Shown: piece after piece, positions 46,257-53,950 of the stretch
Position numbering within the stretch: position 1 is the stretch's first letter
How the letters are laid out: every line of letters starts with the position of its first letter
DNA from: Labrys okinawensis
GTDB taxonomy: Bacteria > Pseudomonadota > Alphaproteobacteria > Rhizobiales > Labraceae
DNA: 64,000 bases
Direction of reading: 5' to 3'
NCBI RefSeq assembly: GCF_002982075.1
Contig: NZ_PUEJ01000013.1
Location: forward strand, 124,001-188,000
Translations under genes and position numbers: made by a program
The notes under the pieces: generated by a model
Databases searched by the model: none
The model's input: only the letters and a program-made list of their open reading frames with translations
What the model was told of the DNA's origin: nothing

Positions 46257-46718
46257 TCAGCCCCTCACATTCTTGGCGTTCATGGCGCCGACGTCGAGCA
46301 CTTCGGGCTGCTGAGCCTCGTGCGGATGCTCGGTACCCTTGTAGACGCGCAGGTTGAGCATCTGCTTGCGGCCGAGCGGACCACGCGGGATCATACGCTC
46401 GACGGCCTTTTCGACGATACGCTCGGGGAACTTGCCTTCCAGGATGAACCTGGCGCTGCGCTCCTTGATACCGCCGGGATGCCCGGTGTGGTGGTAATAG
46501 ACCTTCTGATTGTACTTGCGGCCGGTGAACACCACCTGGTCCGCATTGATGACAATCACGTTGTCGCCGCAATCGAGATGGGGCGTGTAGGTCGGCTTGT
46601 GCTTGCCGCGCAGGCGCGTTGCAATCACCGAAGCCAGACGACCGACGACCAGGCCCTTGGCGTCGATGATGACCCACTTCTTCTCGATATCGGCGGTCTT
46701 GAGCGTAAAGGTGGACAT
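46257..46718 (-). CDS. rplM: 50S ribosomal protein L13
   Basis: 153 aa, starting MSTFTLKTADIEKKWVIIDAKGLVVGRLAS at the ATG at 46718; a longer reading from 46823 crosses the promoter. The HKPTYTPHLDCGDNVIVINAD, HTGHPGGIKE and RMIPRGPLGRKQMLNLRVYKG segments are L13 signatures. A promoter and a leader hairpin precede it. First gene of rplM-rpsI. Confidence 0.98.
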   Translation of the reverse strand: MSTFTLKTADIEKKWVIIDAKGLVVGRLASVIATRLRGKHKPTYTPHLDCGDNVIVINADQVVFTGRKYNQKVYYHHTGHPGGIKERSARFILEGKFPERIVEKAVERMIPRGPLGRKQMLNLRVYKGTEHPHEAQQPEVLDVGAMNAKNVRG

Positions 46719-46765
46719 GGTCTCGCCTGTGGTTGCGCTGTCGATCCGACGGTTGAAAACGACAA

Positions 46766-46783
46766 GGCGGCCGAACGGCCGCC
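46766..46783 (-). promoter_or_regulatory. hairpin in the rplM-rpsI leader
   Basis: GGCGGCC-GTTC-GGCCGCC on the minus strand, perfect 7-bp stem with a GTTC (UUCG-like) loop, about 48 nt before the rplM start codon and inside the expected transcript leader. In E. coli this operon is autoregulated through its leader; a similar role here is inference. Confidence 0.5.
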
Positions 46784-46794
46784 GAGTTGGGGTG

Positions 46795-46823
46795 CTTCTA
46801 CACGAGAGCCGAACGAGCGTCAA
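46795..46823 (-). promoter_or_regulatory. sigma-70-type promoter of rplM-rpsI
   Basis: On the minus strand, TTGACG (46818-46823), 17-base spacer, TAGAAG (46795-46800). Both boxes match the vegetative consensus well and the distance to rplM fits a 70-nt leader. Confidence 0.65.
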
Positions 46824-46886
46824 CGCGATATTTTAAACACGCGTCAATTCTTTCCATTTAAAAACAATCACTTACATATGTGGTAA

Positions 46887-47465
46887 TTAATTACCTGCGT
46901 TCTGACCATAGAAAGTGACGAGATCTTCGAGCTTGGGGCGGGGCCGGTCCGGTACGGCTTCCCGGGGCGTGCCGATATGCACGAAGCCGGCAAGCTTTTC
47001 ATGCGAGCCGATGCCCAGCTTGGCGAGCACCCTTTCGTCATAGGCCATCCAGCCCGTGAGCCAGCTCGCGCCAAAGCCCAGCGCATGGGCGGCGATCACG
47101 AGATTCTCGCAGACCGCTCCCGCCGATAATTCCTGCTCCCACAGCGGGATCTTCACGTGGTTGGCGGCGGTGGAGACCACGCCGATCACCAGCGGCGCCA
47201 GGGTGAAGCGGGTCGATTCCTTCTTGCGGGCCGCCTCGTCCGCGTCGGGACAGGCGGTCATGAAGGCATCATAGACCACCTGCCCTGCCTTCTCGCGCGC
47301 TGCGCCCTGATAGATCACGAAACGCCAGGGATGAAGCTTGCCATGATCCGGCACGCGCGTGGCGATGGCAAGCAGGGTCTCGAGCTGTACGGCGTCCGGT
47401 CCCGGTTCGGACAACAGCGCCGGGGGCACCGACCGGCGGGTCTTCAGAAGCTCGATTGCATCCAT
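46887..47465 (-). CDS. nitroreductase-family protein (YdjA-like)
   Basis: 192-aa flavin oxidoreductase of the minimal YdjA type: MDAIELLKTRRSVPPALLSEPGPDAVQLETLLAIATRVPDHGKLHPWRFVIYQG at the N-terminus, NHVKIPLWEQELSAGAVCENLVIAAHALGFGASWLTGW in the middle, and VGFVHIGTP-like AGFVHIGTPRE near the end. The chosen start is MDAIELL at 47465, as in YdjA; upstream in-frame ATGs at 47474, 47480 and 47498 are possible. Substrate unknown. It lies upstream of rplM in the same direction but with its own spacing. Confidence 0.88.
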   Translation of the reverse strand: MDAIELLKTRRSVPPALLSEPGPDAVQLETLLAIATRVPDHGKLHPWRFVIYQGAAREKAGQVVYDAFMTACPDADEAARKKESTRFTLAPLVIGVVSTAANHVKIPLWEQELSAGAVCENLVIAAHALGFGASWLTGWMAYDERVLAKLGIGSHEKLAGFVHIGTPREAVPDRPRPKLEDLVTFYGQNAGN

Positions 47466-47901
47466 GGCGTACATTCCCATTGCATTGCGATCCGGCACCT
47501 GCGCCGAACCCGCAAAGCCGCGTCAAAGCGCGGCGTTGGAGCGAGGCGGCATCTTGATCAAACGCGCCTTGCCCGAGGAGACGAACGCTCACATAAGCCC
47601 TGAGGCTGGCCTTGGGTAGGACTTCCGGCGCGATAAGCGCGAGTCCTCCCCATCTTTGCGATAGGCGATTGCGGGATGCGGTTACGCAATCGCGGCCATC
47701 TCGCTGATAAAAAAGAGGTTTTCGCTCATTCCCTTGCGGCGGGTAGTGGCTCACGCGGCCGCACCGCAGCACGCGGGGTGCGGCACAGAGCCGGGATCTG
47801 CAGTGCTGACCCGGGATCTGCAGTGCAGACCCGGGATCGTAAGCCATTGGGCTCATTCCCAGCGCAGTCCCGTATCTAGGAGGCACTGGAATGCGGCAGG
47901 A
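47466..47901. other. intergenic stretch with hairpin and short tandem repeat
   Basis: 436 bp without a supported gene. It contains a 9-bp inverted repeat GCGATTGCG/CGCAATCGC (47665-47693) with an 11-base loop, and the 20-bp tandem repeat listed separately. Readings on either strand have no recognisable features. Confidence 0.5.
47791..47839. repeat. 20-bp tandem repeat, about 2.5 copies
   Basis: CCGGGATCTGCAGTGCTGAC repeated at 47791, 47811 (TGAC to AGAC change) and partly at 47831. Each junction is also quasi-palindromic (CCCGGG..CTGCA-G-TGCAG..CCCGGG), so copies can pair as well as recombine. Confidence 0.8.
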
Positions 47902-49116
47902 TCATTCCGCCGCATCCGCGCGGGCGACAGTGCTGACCTCCCCGCCCGCCGGCGCCTCCCGCGCCGGGCGATAGGGTGTCGCCAGCAGAAAGACGAGCGC
48001 CAGCACCTCGGTGGCCGCTCCCACCCAGCCGACGGCCTGGACCGAATAGCGTTCGACCACCACGGCGCCGATAGCCGCCCCGGCCGCGGTGCCGAGATAG
48101 ATGGCCGAGGCATTCAGCGCCAGCAGGACCGAGGCCAGGCGCGGGTCGATGGCAAGCAGGCGCACCTGCTGCACCGCCGGAAAAGCCCAGCCAAAAAGGC
48201 CCCACAGCACCAGTACCAGCCCGGCTCCGACCCAGCCGCCAAGCCCCGGCAGGAACGCCGGGATCAGCGGCAGCACGCCGAAACTCGCGACCAGGACGGT
48301 GAGGACGATAGCCAGGAAGCGCCGGTGGTTCCAGCGGTCGGCCGCATGGCCGCCCAATGTATTGCCGGCGGCTCCCGCCAGGCCAGCCAGGATGAGGAAG
48401 CCGGCAACTGCTTCGGGCGAGGCGCCCAGCACGGTCTCCAGATAGGCTCCGATGAAGGTGTACACCCCGAAGGCACCGGCCAGGACCACGACCGTCAGGC
48501 CGATGACTTCCAGCACATCGGAACGACGGGCCACGGCCAGGCGATCGGCGAGTCCCGGCGCCGGCGGTCCCGACACGGCCGGCAGTTTCAGCACGATGCC
48601 GGCCAGCACCAGCAGGCTCATGGCGGCGACCATGCCGAATGTCGCCCGCCAGCCCAGATGCGCGGCGATGGCGGTCCCCAAGGGCACGCCGATCACCAGC
48701 GCCACGGTCATGCCGGTATAGATGAAGGACAGGGCCCGCCCGCGCTTGGCCGGCTCGACCGACATCGCCCCATAGGCAAAGGCAGCCGGCATGAAGGTCC
48801 CAGCCGATAGCGCCAGCACGATGCGGCTTGCCGCCAAAGTGAGAAAGCCGGTGGCGAACGCCGCAGCGAGATTGGCGAGGCTGAACACGGCCATGGCCGT
48901 GATCAGGAGGGTGCGGCGTTCCCAGCGCGCCGTCGCCACCGCGATGAGGGGCGAGCCCACCGCGTAGGCAAGCGCAAAAATGGTGACGAGGTGACCGGCA
49001 TGGGCGACCGGAATGCCGAGATCCTCGGCGATACGCGGCAGGATGCCGGCAATCATCAGGCCTTCGCTGCCGATGGCGAAGGCGCCCAGTGCCAGCCAGG
49101 CCAGGGTGCGATACAT
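47902..49116 (-). CDS. MFS transporter, DHA1/AraJ-like efflux family
   Basis: 404-aa 12-helix permease. Motif A-like loop VATARWERRTLLITAM after helix 2, the efflux motif C-like segment SFIYTGMTVALVIGVPLGTAIAAHLGWRATFG (helix 5), and a matching second half. Sequence and length fit AraJ/YdhP-type sugar or drug exporters. It is divergent from a winged-helix repressor gene, with a 44-bp perfect inverted repeat next to its ATG; induction by the exported compound is likely. A second long reading in another frame over the same bases is spurious. Confidence 0.9.
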   Translation of the reverse strand: MYRTLAWLALGAFAIGSEGLMIAGILPRIAEDLGIPVAHAGHLVTIFALAYAVGSPLIAVATARWERRTLLITAMAVFSLANLAAAFATGFLTLAASRIVLALSAGTFMPAAFAYGAMSVEPAKRGRALSFIYTGMTVALVIGVPLGTAIAAHLGWRATFGMVAAMSLLVLAGIVLKLPAVSGPPAPGLADRLAVARRSDVLEVIGLTVVVLAGAFGVYTFIGAYLETVLGASPEAVAGFLILAGLAGAAGNTLGGHAADRWNHRRFLAIVLTVLVASFGVLPLIPAFLPGLGGWVGAGLVLVLWGLFGWAFPAVQQVRLLAIDPRLASVLLALNASAIYLGTAAGAAIGAVVVERYSVQAVGWVGAATEVLALVFLLATPYRPAREAPAGGEVSTVARADAAE

Positions 49117-49160
49117 AGCGAGTCCATAAGTTCAATGATTATTGAACTTATGGACTCGCT
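49117..49160. promoter_or_regulatory. operator 1 of the MFS/HTH pair
   Basis: Perfect 20-bp inverted repeat with a 4-base spacer, one base from the MFS ATG. Its heart is GTTCAA-TGATTA-TTGAAC (49130-49147). Confidence 0.85.
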
Positions 49161-49178
49161 CCCCATTCCTGTCAACGA

Positions 49179-49196
49179 GTTCAATGAGTCTTGAAC
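49179..49196. promoter_or_regulatory. operator 2 of the MFS/HTH pair
   Basis: GTTCAA-TGAGTC-TTGAAC, the same half-sites and 6-base spacing as operator 1, 49 bp away centre to centre and 29 bp before the regulator's ATG. Confidence 0.8.
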
Positions 49197-49225
49197 CAAC
49201 GGAATTCAGTCGATATGTCACTGTC

Positions 49226-49624
49226 ATGGCCAAGACGATCTTTCACCCGGAGACCGATCAGATCGAGTTGACGACGGTCCTCGAAGCGCTCAGCGATCCC
49301 ATTCGCCGTGATATCATCCTCGGCCTCTTCGAGGATGGCGAGCAGAATTGCTCCGCCTTCAACGGCCTGAGTTCCAAGACCAATTTGACCTATCACTATG
49401 TCCGTCTGCGCGAGGCCGGCCTGACGCGCACGCGTGCGATGGGCACGCATCGCCTGATCACACTGCGTGCCCACGACATCGAATCGCGCTTTCCCGGACT
49501 GCTCGCCGCGATCCTGGCCGCCGCCCGGGCGGAGCGCGCTCAGCGCCAGATCCAGGATCTGTCCGGAACCTTATCCTCGGCCAAGCAGGGCGATGACGAA
49601 CCACACCGTGAAGATGGGGCTTGA
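49226..49624 (+). CDS. ArsR-like winged-helix transcriptional repressor
   Basis: 132 aa from the ATG at 49226 (MAKTIFHPETDQIELTTVLEALSDPIRRDIILGLF), which matches how this family starts; upstream ATGs at 49142 and 49184 fall in or before the operators. The winged helix spans about 12-95, with NCSAFNGLSSKTNLTYHYVRLREAGLTRTRAMGTHRL as recognition helix and wing. No metal-binding Cys-x-Cys pair, so it probably senses an organic molecule. Two identical operators between it and the divergent MFS gene suggest control of both. Confidence 0.88.
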   Translation: MAKTIFHPETDQIELTTVLEALSDPIRRDIILGLFEDGEQNCSAFNGLSSKTNLTYHYVRLREAGLTRTRAMGTHRLITLRAHDIESRFPGLLAAILAAARAERAQRQIQDLSGTLSSAKQGDDEPHREDGA

Positions 49625-49655
49625 AATCGCCGCCTTTCCGTGAATCGTGGCGGCC

Positions 49656-50576
49656 ATGATTGCCAAGACTTCGATCTTCAAGACCTCGATCTCCAAGACC
49701 CCGGCCCTTCTGCTGGCGGGCGCCCTGACGGTCCTGCCTGCGGCCGCGCAGACGCCGCCGAGTCCCGCCGCCACCCCCGCGGCGGCACCGCAGGCACCTG
49801 CCCAGGCTGCGCCCGGGGAGTCGGCCGTCACACGCAAGGTCGAACTCTCCGCCAGTTTCGCCGAAAAAGGCGCGCCGATCCCATCGGGCCTGAAATGGCG
49901 GGTGTTCCGCCTCGGCAAAGGCGAGGCGGATGCGGTGAAGATGGCCGAGTCCGAGGAGCCGGCCCCGGAATTCTCGCTGGCACCCGGGCGCTATGTCGTT
50001 CACGTCGCCTATGGCCTCGCTGCCGCGACCAAGGAAATCGAGGTGGACAAGGCGCCCGTGCGGCAAGGACTGGTGATCAAGGCGGGCGGCCTGCAGATCG
50101 AAGCCTCGGTGCTCGACAAGCCGATCCCGCCCGAGCAATTGACCGCACGCGTCATGGTGATCCAGCCCACCGGCGAACGCCGGCTCATCGCCGAAGGAGT
50201 TCCGGCCACCAGCATCCTGCGCCTGCCCGAGGGACGCTATTTCGTCGAATGCACCTATGGCGACTCCAATGCCACCGTCTCCGCCGAAATCTCGATCGGC
50301 ACCGGCAAATTGACGGAGGCCACCTTCCACCAGATGGCGGCAACGCTGACGCTCAAGCTGGTCAGCCAGGCCGGCGGCGAAGCGATCGCCAATACGGCCT
50401 GGTCGGTGCTGACGCCGGGCGGCGACGTCATCCGCGAATCCATCGGCGCCTTTCCCTCCCTGATCCTGGCCGAGGGCAACTATACCGTGGTGGCCCGCCA
50501 CGAAGGCCGGGTCTACACGCGCGAGTTCGACGTCAAGGCCGGCCATGACGGCGACATCGAGGTGGTCGCACGCTGA
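49656..50576 (+). CDS. exported protein with repeated beta-sandwich modules, function unknown
   Basis: About 306 aa. N-terminal signal (TPALLLAGALTVLPAAAQ) and a Pro/Ala linker, then about three beta modules each ending in a stretch like FSLAPGRYVVHVAYG, LRLPEGRYFVECTYG and LILAEGNYTVVARHEG; this repeating L-x-x-G-x-Y-x-V unit resembles carboxypeptidase-regulatory-like or FN3-like folds. The start may be ATG 49656 or GTG 49647. A stand-alone gene of probable periplasmic or surface location. Confidence 0.75.
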   Translation: MIAKTSIFKTSISKTPALLLAGALTVLPAAAQTPPSPAATPAAAPQAPAQAAPGESAVTRKVELSASFAEKGAPIPSGLKWRVFRLGKGEADAVKMAESEEPAPEFSLAPGRYVVHVAYGLAAATKEIEVDKAPVRQGLVIKAGGLQIEASVLDKPIPPEQLTARVMVIQPTGERRLIAEGVPATSILRLPEGRYFVECTYGDSNATVSAEISIGTGKLTEATFHQMAATLTLKLVSQAGGEAIANTAWSVLTPGGDVIRESIGAFPSLILAEGNYTVVARHEGRVYTREFDVKAGHDGDIEVVAR

Positions 50577-50803
50577 GTGACGCCCGGCCCGGAGCACGGG
50601 AAGAATCGACGCCTCCGCCCGCAATTCTGTTGCCATTCGATCACAGTTGCGTGCGCTTTTACCGTCCCTGGCCTTCACCCCGGATTCGGTGCGCAATCCT
50701 GCCGCAATGCGCCTCTATCGCCCAATTCATCGGAGCAACCGCTCCTCGGATTTGCTGGCTCATAGCTGCCATTGGAACACGGTACTGGATATTCGGGGTC
50801 GAA

Positions 50804-51508
50804 ATGATACTGACGCGACGCATACTTCTTCTGGGCGCACCGCTTTTTCTTGCCAGTTGCGCAACGGGAGGCAGCCAGAGACATGCCAATTTACAGCAAG
50901 CTGCCTTTACGCCTGATCCCTACTATGTCTCCCTCTACGGAGGCATCGAGGATGATCGCTTTCCCGTCCAGGCCGTGAACCTCGCCAAAGTGCCGCCGAA
51001 ATATTGGCGCCGCGAGGTTCCCTACGAGACCGCAGAGCAGCCCGGCACCATCGTCGTCGACCCGAACCAGCGTTTCCTCTATCTTGTTCAGGAGAACGGC
51101 CGGGCGATCCGCTACGGCGTCGGCGTCGGCAAGACCGAGGCGTTCAACTTCCAGGGCGAGGCCACCATCGCCCGCAAGGCCGAATGGCCGCGCTGGACCC
51201 CGACGCCGGACATGATCCGCCGCGATCCCGAACTGAACGAGCCCTATCGCAACGGCATGCCGGGCGGCGTCGACAACCCGCTCGGCGCCCGCGCGCTCTA
51301 TCTCTACCGCGACGGCCGCGACACGCTCTATCGCCTGCACGGCACCACCAATCCGGCGACCATCGGCACCAAGGTGTCCTCGGGTTGCGTCCGCCTGATG
51401 AACCAGGACATCATCGACCTCTATAACCGCGTTCCCGTTGGCACCAAGGTCATCGTGCTGCCGTCGGCGCCGGCCCCTGAGGAAGCCCCGCTGCCCGACA
51501 TGGTCTGA
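50804..51508 (+). CDS. L,D-transpeptidase, lipoprotein (YkuD family)
   Basis: 234-aa cell-wall cross-linking or lipoprotein-anchoring enzyme. A lipobox LASC (about residues 16-19) follows a short hydrophobic signal. The catalytic motif is HGTTNPATIGTKVSSGCVRL, giving the His and the Cys of SxGCxR. The core begins PGTIVVDPNQRFLYLVQENGRAIRYGVGVGK, a standard YkuD strand pattern. The start is the ATG at 50804; longer frames upstream lack a signal peptide. Confidence 0.92.
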   Translation: MILTRRILLLGAPLFLASCATGGSQRHANLQQAAFTPDPYYVSLYGGIEDDRFPVQAVNLAKVPPKYWRREVPYETAEQPGTIVVDPNQRFLYLVQENGRAIRYGVGVGKTEAFNFQGEATIARKAEWPRWTPTPDMIRRDPELNEPYRNGMPGGVDNPLGARALYLYRDGRDTLYRLHGTTNPATIGTKVSSGCVRLMNQDIIDLYNRVPVGTKVIVLPSAPAPEEAPLPDMV

Positions 51509-51621
51509 GCTCCACGGGCGCGTGCGACATCGCGGCACGCGCCCCTCGTCCTCGGCGGCTCTATATTCGGCGTCATCGCTCCATTCCGCCCAGACCTTGG
51601 AGCGCGTGGAGCATCGTTTCC

Positions 51622-52098
51622 ATGAACACCATTGCCGTCGCCCCCGACGCCGCTCTTGCCGGCCTTCTTCCCGGCGCGCAATTCGCCGACGCCTATGCAT
51701 TGGATATCGCCCTGCCGAAACTCGAGGCGAGAGGCGCCGCCGAGCGTATCATGGCCCGCTCGCCGCGCTGGGTCGCCATGCTTCTTGCTCTCAGGAACCT
51801 CGTCGTCGCGCCCCTCGGCCTGCATACCCGCCCGCCGTCCTCTCCGGCCGGACTTGGAGCCCTCGGCATCTTTCCGGTGCTCAGCCAGACACCGGACCGG
51901 CTGGTCGCCGGTTTCGACGACAGCCATCTCGATTTTCGGGTTGTGATCGACGTGACGCGGCGGCCCGAGCGCCAGCGCATCACGCTGACCACGCTCGTCC
52001 TCACCCACAATCGTCTCGGCCGCGCCTATCTCGCCGCGGTGCTGCCCTTCCACCGGATGATCGTGCGCGCCATGCTGCGGCAGGCGCGCCAGGCCTGA
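51622..52098 (+). CDS. DUF2867 protein
   Basis: 158 aa of the DUF2867 type: LLPGAQFADAYALDI at the start, SPRWVAMLLALRNLVVAPLGL in the middle, DDSHLDFRVVIDV and LTTLVLTHNRLGRAYLAAVLPFHRMIVRAML at the end. The family is often fused to or beside short-chain dehydrogenases, but none is here. Likely a small-molecule-binding cytoplasmic protein. GGAGC before ATG is a reasonable ribosome site. Confidence 0.82.
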   Translation: MNTIAVAPDAALAGLLPGAQFADAYALDIALPKLEARGAAERIMARSPRWVAMLLALRNLVVAPLGLHTRPPSSPAGLGALGIFPVLSQTPDRLVAGFDDSHLDFRVVIDVTRRPERQRITLTTLVLTHNRLGRAYLAAVLPFHRMIVRAMLRQARQA

Positions 52099-52201
52099 TC
52101 GCGGACCCACGGTTTATTGGCACTCACTTTGCAGTCGTGGCGCGGCATTGGAAGTCCGGCGTGTTTCCACCAGCAAAAGCGGCGCCGATAGGCTCGCAGC
52201 C

Positions 52202-53098
52202 TCAGGAGGCCAGCAGGACGGGCACGCCCTTGTGCTTGGCCTTTTCCTCCGGCTCGACATGGATGGTCACCCGCGCGCCTTCGATCGCCTGCCGCAGCGC
52301 CAGCTCGATGCGGTCGCAGATGGCGTGCGACTCGGTCACCGACATCGTGCCCTGCACCACAAGGTGGAAATCGATGAAGATGACGCTGCCGACCTGGCGG
52401 GTCCGGACATCGTGCGCCTCCTGCGCGCCCTCGCTGTGGGTGGCGATGATCTTGGCGATCTGGTCGAGAATTTCCGGTGGCGCCGAGGCATCCATCAGGC
52501 TGGACACGGAATCGCGGATCATCACCCAGCCCGACCACAGAATGTTGACGGCGACGATCGCCGCCAGGATCGGGTCGAGGATGAGCCAGCCCGTCACGGC
52601 CACGAGGGCAACGCCGATCAGGACGCCGCCGGACGACCAAACATCGGTCATCACATGCCGGCCGTCGGCCGCGAGGGCCGGCGAGCGCCAGGCCCGTCCC
52701 CAGCGCAGCAGTGTCAAGGCCCAGCCGAGATTGATCGCGGTCGCCACGGCGTTCACCACCAGGCCCAGCAGCGGCATTTCGAGGGCCCTGGGCGCGAGAA
52801 TGCCGTCATAGGCCTTCACCAGGATGAGGATCGCCGCCAGCACGATCATCACCCCCTCGATCACGGCGGAGAAATATTCGGCCTTGTGGTGACCATAGGG
52901 GTGGCCGCCATCGGCGGGCTTGGAGGCCACCCGTAGGGCGATGAAGGCGGCGCCCGCCGCAACCACGTTGATGATGCTCTCCAGGGCATCCGAATAGAGC
53001 GCGAGCGAGCCCGTCACCCAATAGGCGCCGAATTTGAGCGCGAGGACGACGAGGCCGATGCCGGCACTGCCTAGAGCGGCTTTCTGGGCGCGATTCAT
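52202..53098 (-). CDS. cation diffusion facilitator (Zn/Fe/Mn efflux)
   Basis: 298 aa: six membrane helices (about 10-200) and a cytoplasmic C-terminal ferredoxin-like domain (about 205-290). The metal-site motifs are YSDALESIINV in helix 2 and DGRHVMTDVWSS in helix 5 (HxxxD), with the HPYGHHKAEY loop between. The C-terminal domain has HDVRTRQVGSVIFIDFHLVV and ends ARVTIHVEP. Helix-2 Asp/Glu pattern makes zinc, iron or manganese all possible. Stand-alone gene. Confidence 0.92.
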   Translation of the reverse strand: MNRAQKAALGSAGIGLVVLALKFGAYWVTGSLALYSDALESIINVVAAGAAFIALRVASKPADGGHPYGHHKAEYFSAVIEGVMIVLAAILILVKAYDGILAPRALEMPLLGLVVNAVATAINLGWALTLLRWGRAWRSPALAADGRHVMTDVWSSGGVLIGVALVAVTGWLILDPILAAIVAVNILWSGWVMIRDSVSSLMDASAPPEILDQIAKIIATHSEGAQEAHDVRTRQVGSVIFIDFHLVVQGTMSVTESHAICDRIELALRQAIEGARVTIHVEPEEKAKHKGVPVLLAS

Positions 53099-53236
53099 GA
53101 TGGTTCCTGGTTCATGCGCAGCCCTTCCGCAAAGGTCTGTGCCGATGCGAGGTCCCTACTCCCGGAGGCTGCCGTAAGGCCAGAGCAAATAGTATAGCTT
53201 CGGCTATCGGGTTCCGCGCCCAGCGCGCCAGCTGTG

Positions 53237-53839
53237 TCAGCGTCCGGCCTTGTGGGCCAGAACAAAAAGCCAGTCGGTCGGCTTGTTGTCATAGCCGCCG
53301 CCCTTGGCCGCCTCGATGCCGACGCTCTCCCAGGGGCCGAGCCGGTAGGCCTGCTCGAGCCACGTCGCCGAAGGATAATTATAATAGCGGCCGAACTGAT
53401 CCCTGCCCTCCGCCTCGCCGGCTTTGAAGCTGGCGTGGAAAACGCCGCCGGGTTTCAAGGCCCGGTGGACCCTGCCGATGATTGCCGGCAGTTCGGCGCG
53501 CGGCACATGGAGCAGGCAGGCGTTGGCCCAGACGCCGTCATAGACGTCACGCGCCTCGATGTTCTCGAACAGCAGCACCTCGACCGGCCGGCCCAGTCGT
53601 TTGGCGGCGGCATACGCAATTTCCGGAGTGCCGTCAGTCGGCGTGACGTCGAAGCCGCCTGCCAGCATGTATTCGCTGTCCTGTCCCGCGCCACAGCCAA
53701 GTTCCAGTATGGCTCCGCCCGGACCGATATGCGAGAGAAACTGATCGAGCCGCCGTTTCTGCGCCACTTGTCCGCGCGTGGTGTAGGCGCTCGCCTGTTC
53801 AGCATAGAAAGCGATCGTCACATCATCTTTGGCAGACAT
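53237..53839 (-). CDS. class I SAM-dependent methyltransferase
   Basis: 200 aa. The SAM loop ILELGCGAGQDSEYML (about 43-58), the acidic strand end DVTPTDGTPEIA, and motif IV YDGVWANACLLHVPR are plain. The start at 53839 follows AGGAAACG; longer frames run antisense through the permease gene and are not coding. The compact length and HVPRAELP segment fit the UbiE/Tam-like group. It is divergent from an MHS-type permease. Confidence 0.88.
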   Translation of the reverse strand: MSAKDDVTIAFYAEQASAYTTRGQVAQKRRLDQFLSHIGPGGAILELGCGAGQDSEYMLAGGFDVTPTDGTPEIAYAAAKRLGRPVEVLLFENIEARDVYDGVWANACLLHVPRAELPAIIGRVHRALKPGGVFHASFKAGEAEGRDQFGRYYNYPSATWLEQAYRLGPWESVGIEAAKGGGYDNKPTDWLFVLAHKAGR

Positions 53840-53950
53840 TTGCGTTTCCTGTTTCACTTCCCGGCGGAGGGCGCGATAACCCGAATGCTTCGGCCCTTTC
53901 GCCGAATCACGTCTCTCGCGATATTTCACAATTAATAGACGGAAAATAAG

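Noticed and set aside
47791..47839. CRISPR-like array
   Set aside because: Only about 2.5 units of 20 bp without spacers, so it is a short tandem repeat.
47876..49135. 419-codon second frame over the MFS transporter
   Set aside because: G/R/H-rich product with no membrane helices, whereas the other frame has 12 helices and efflux motifs.
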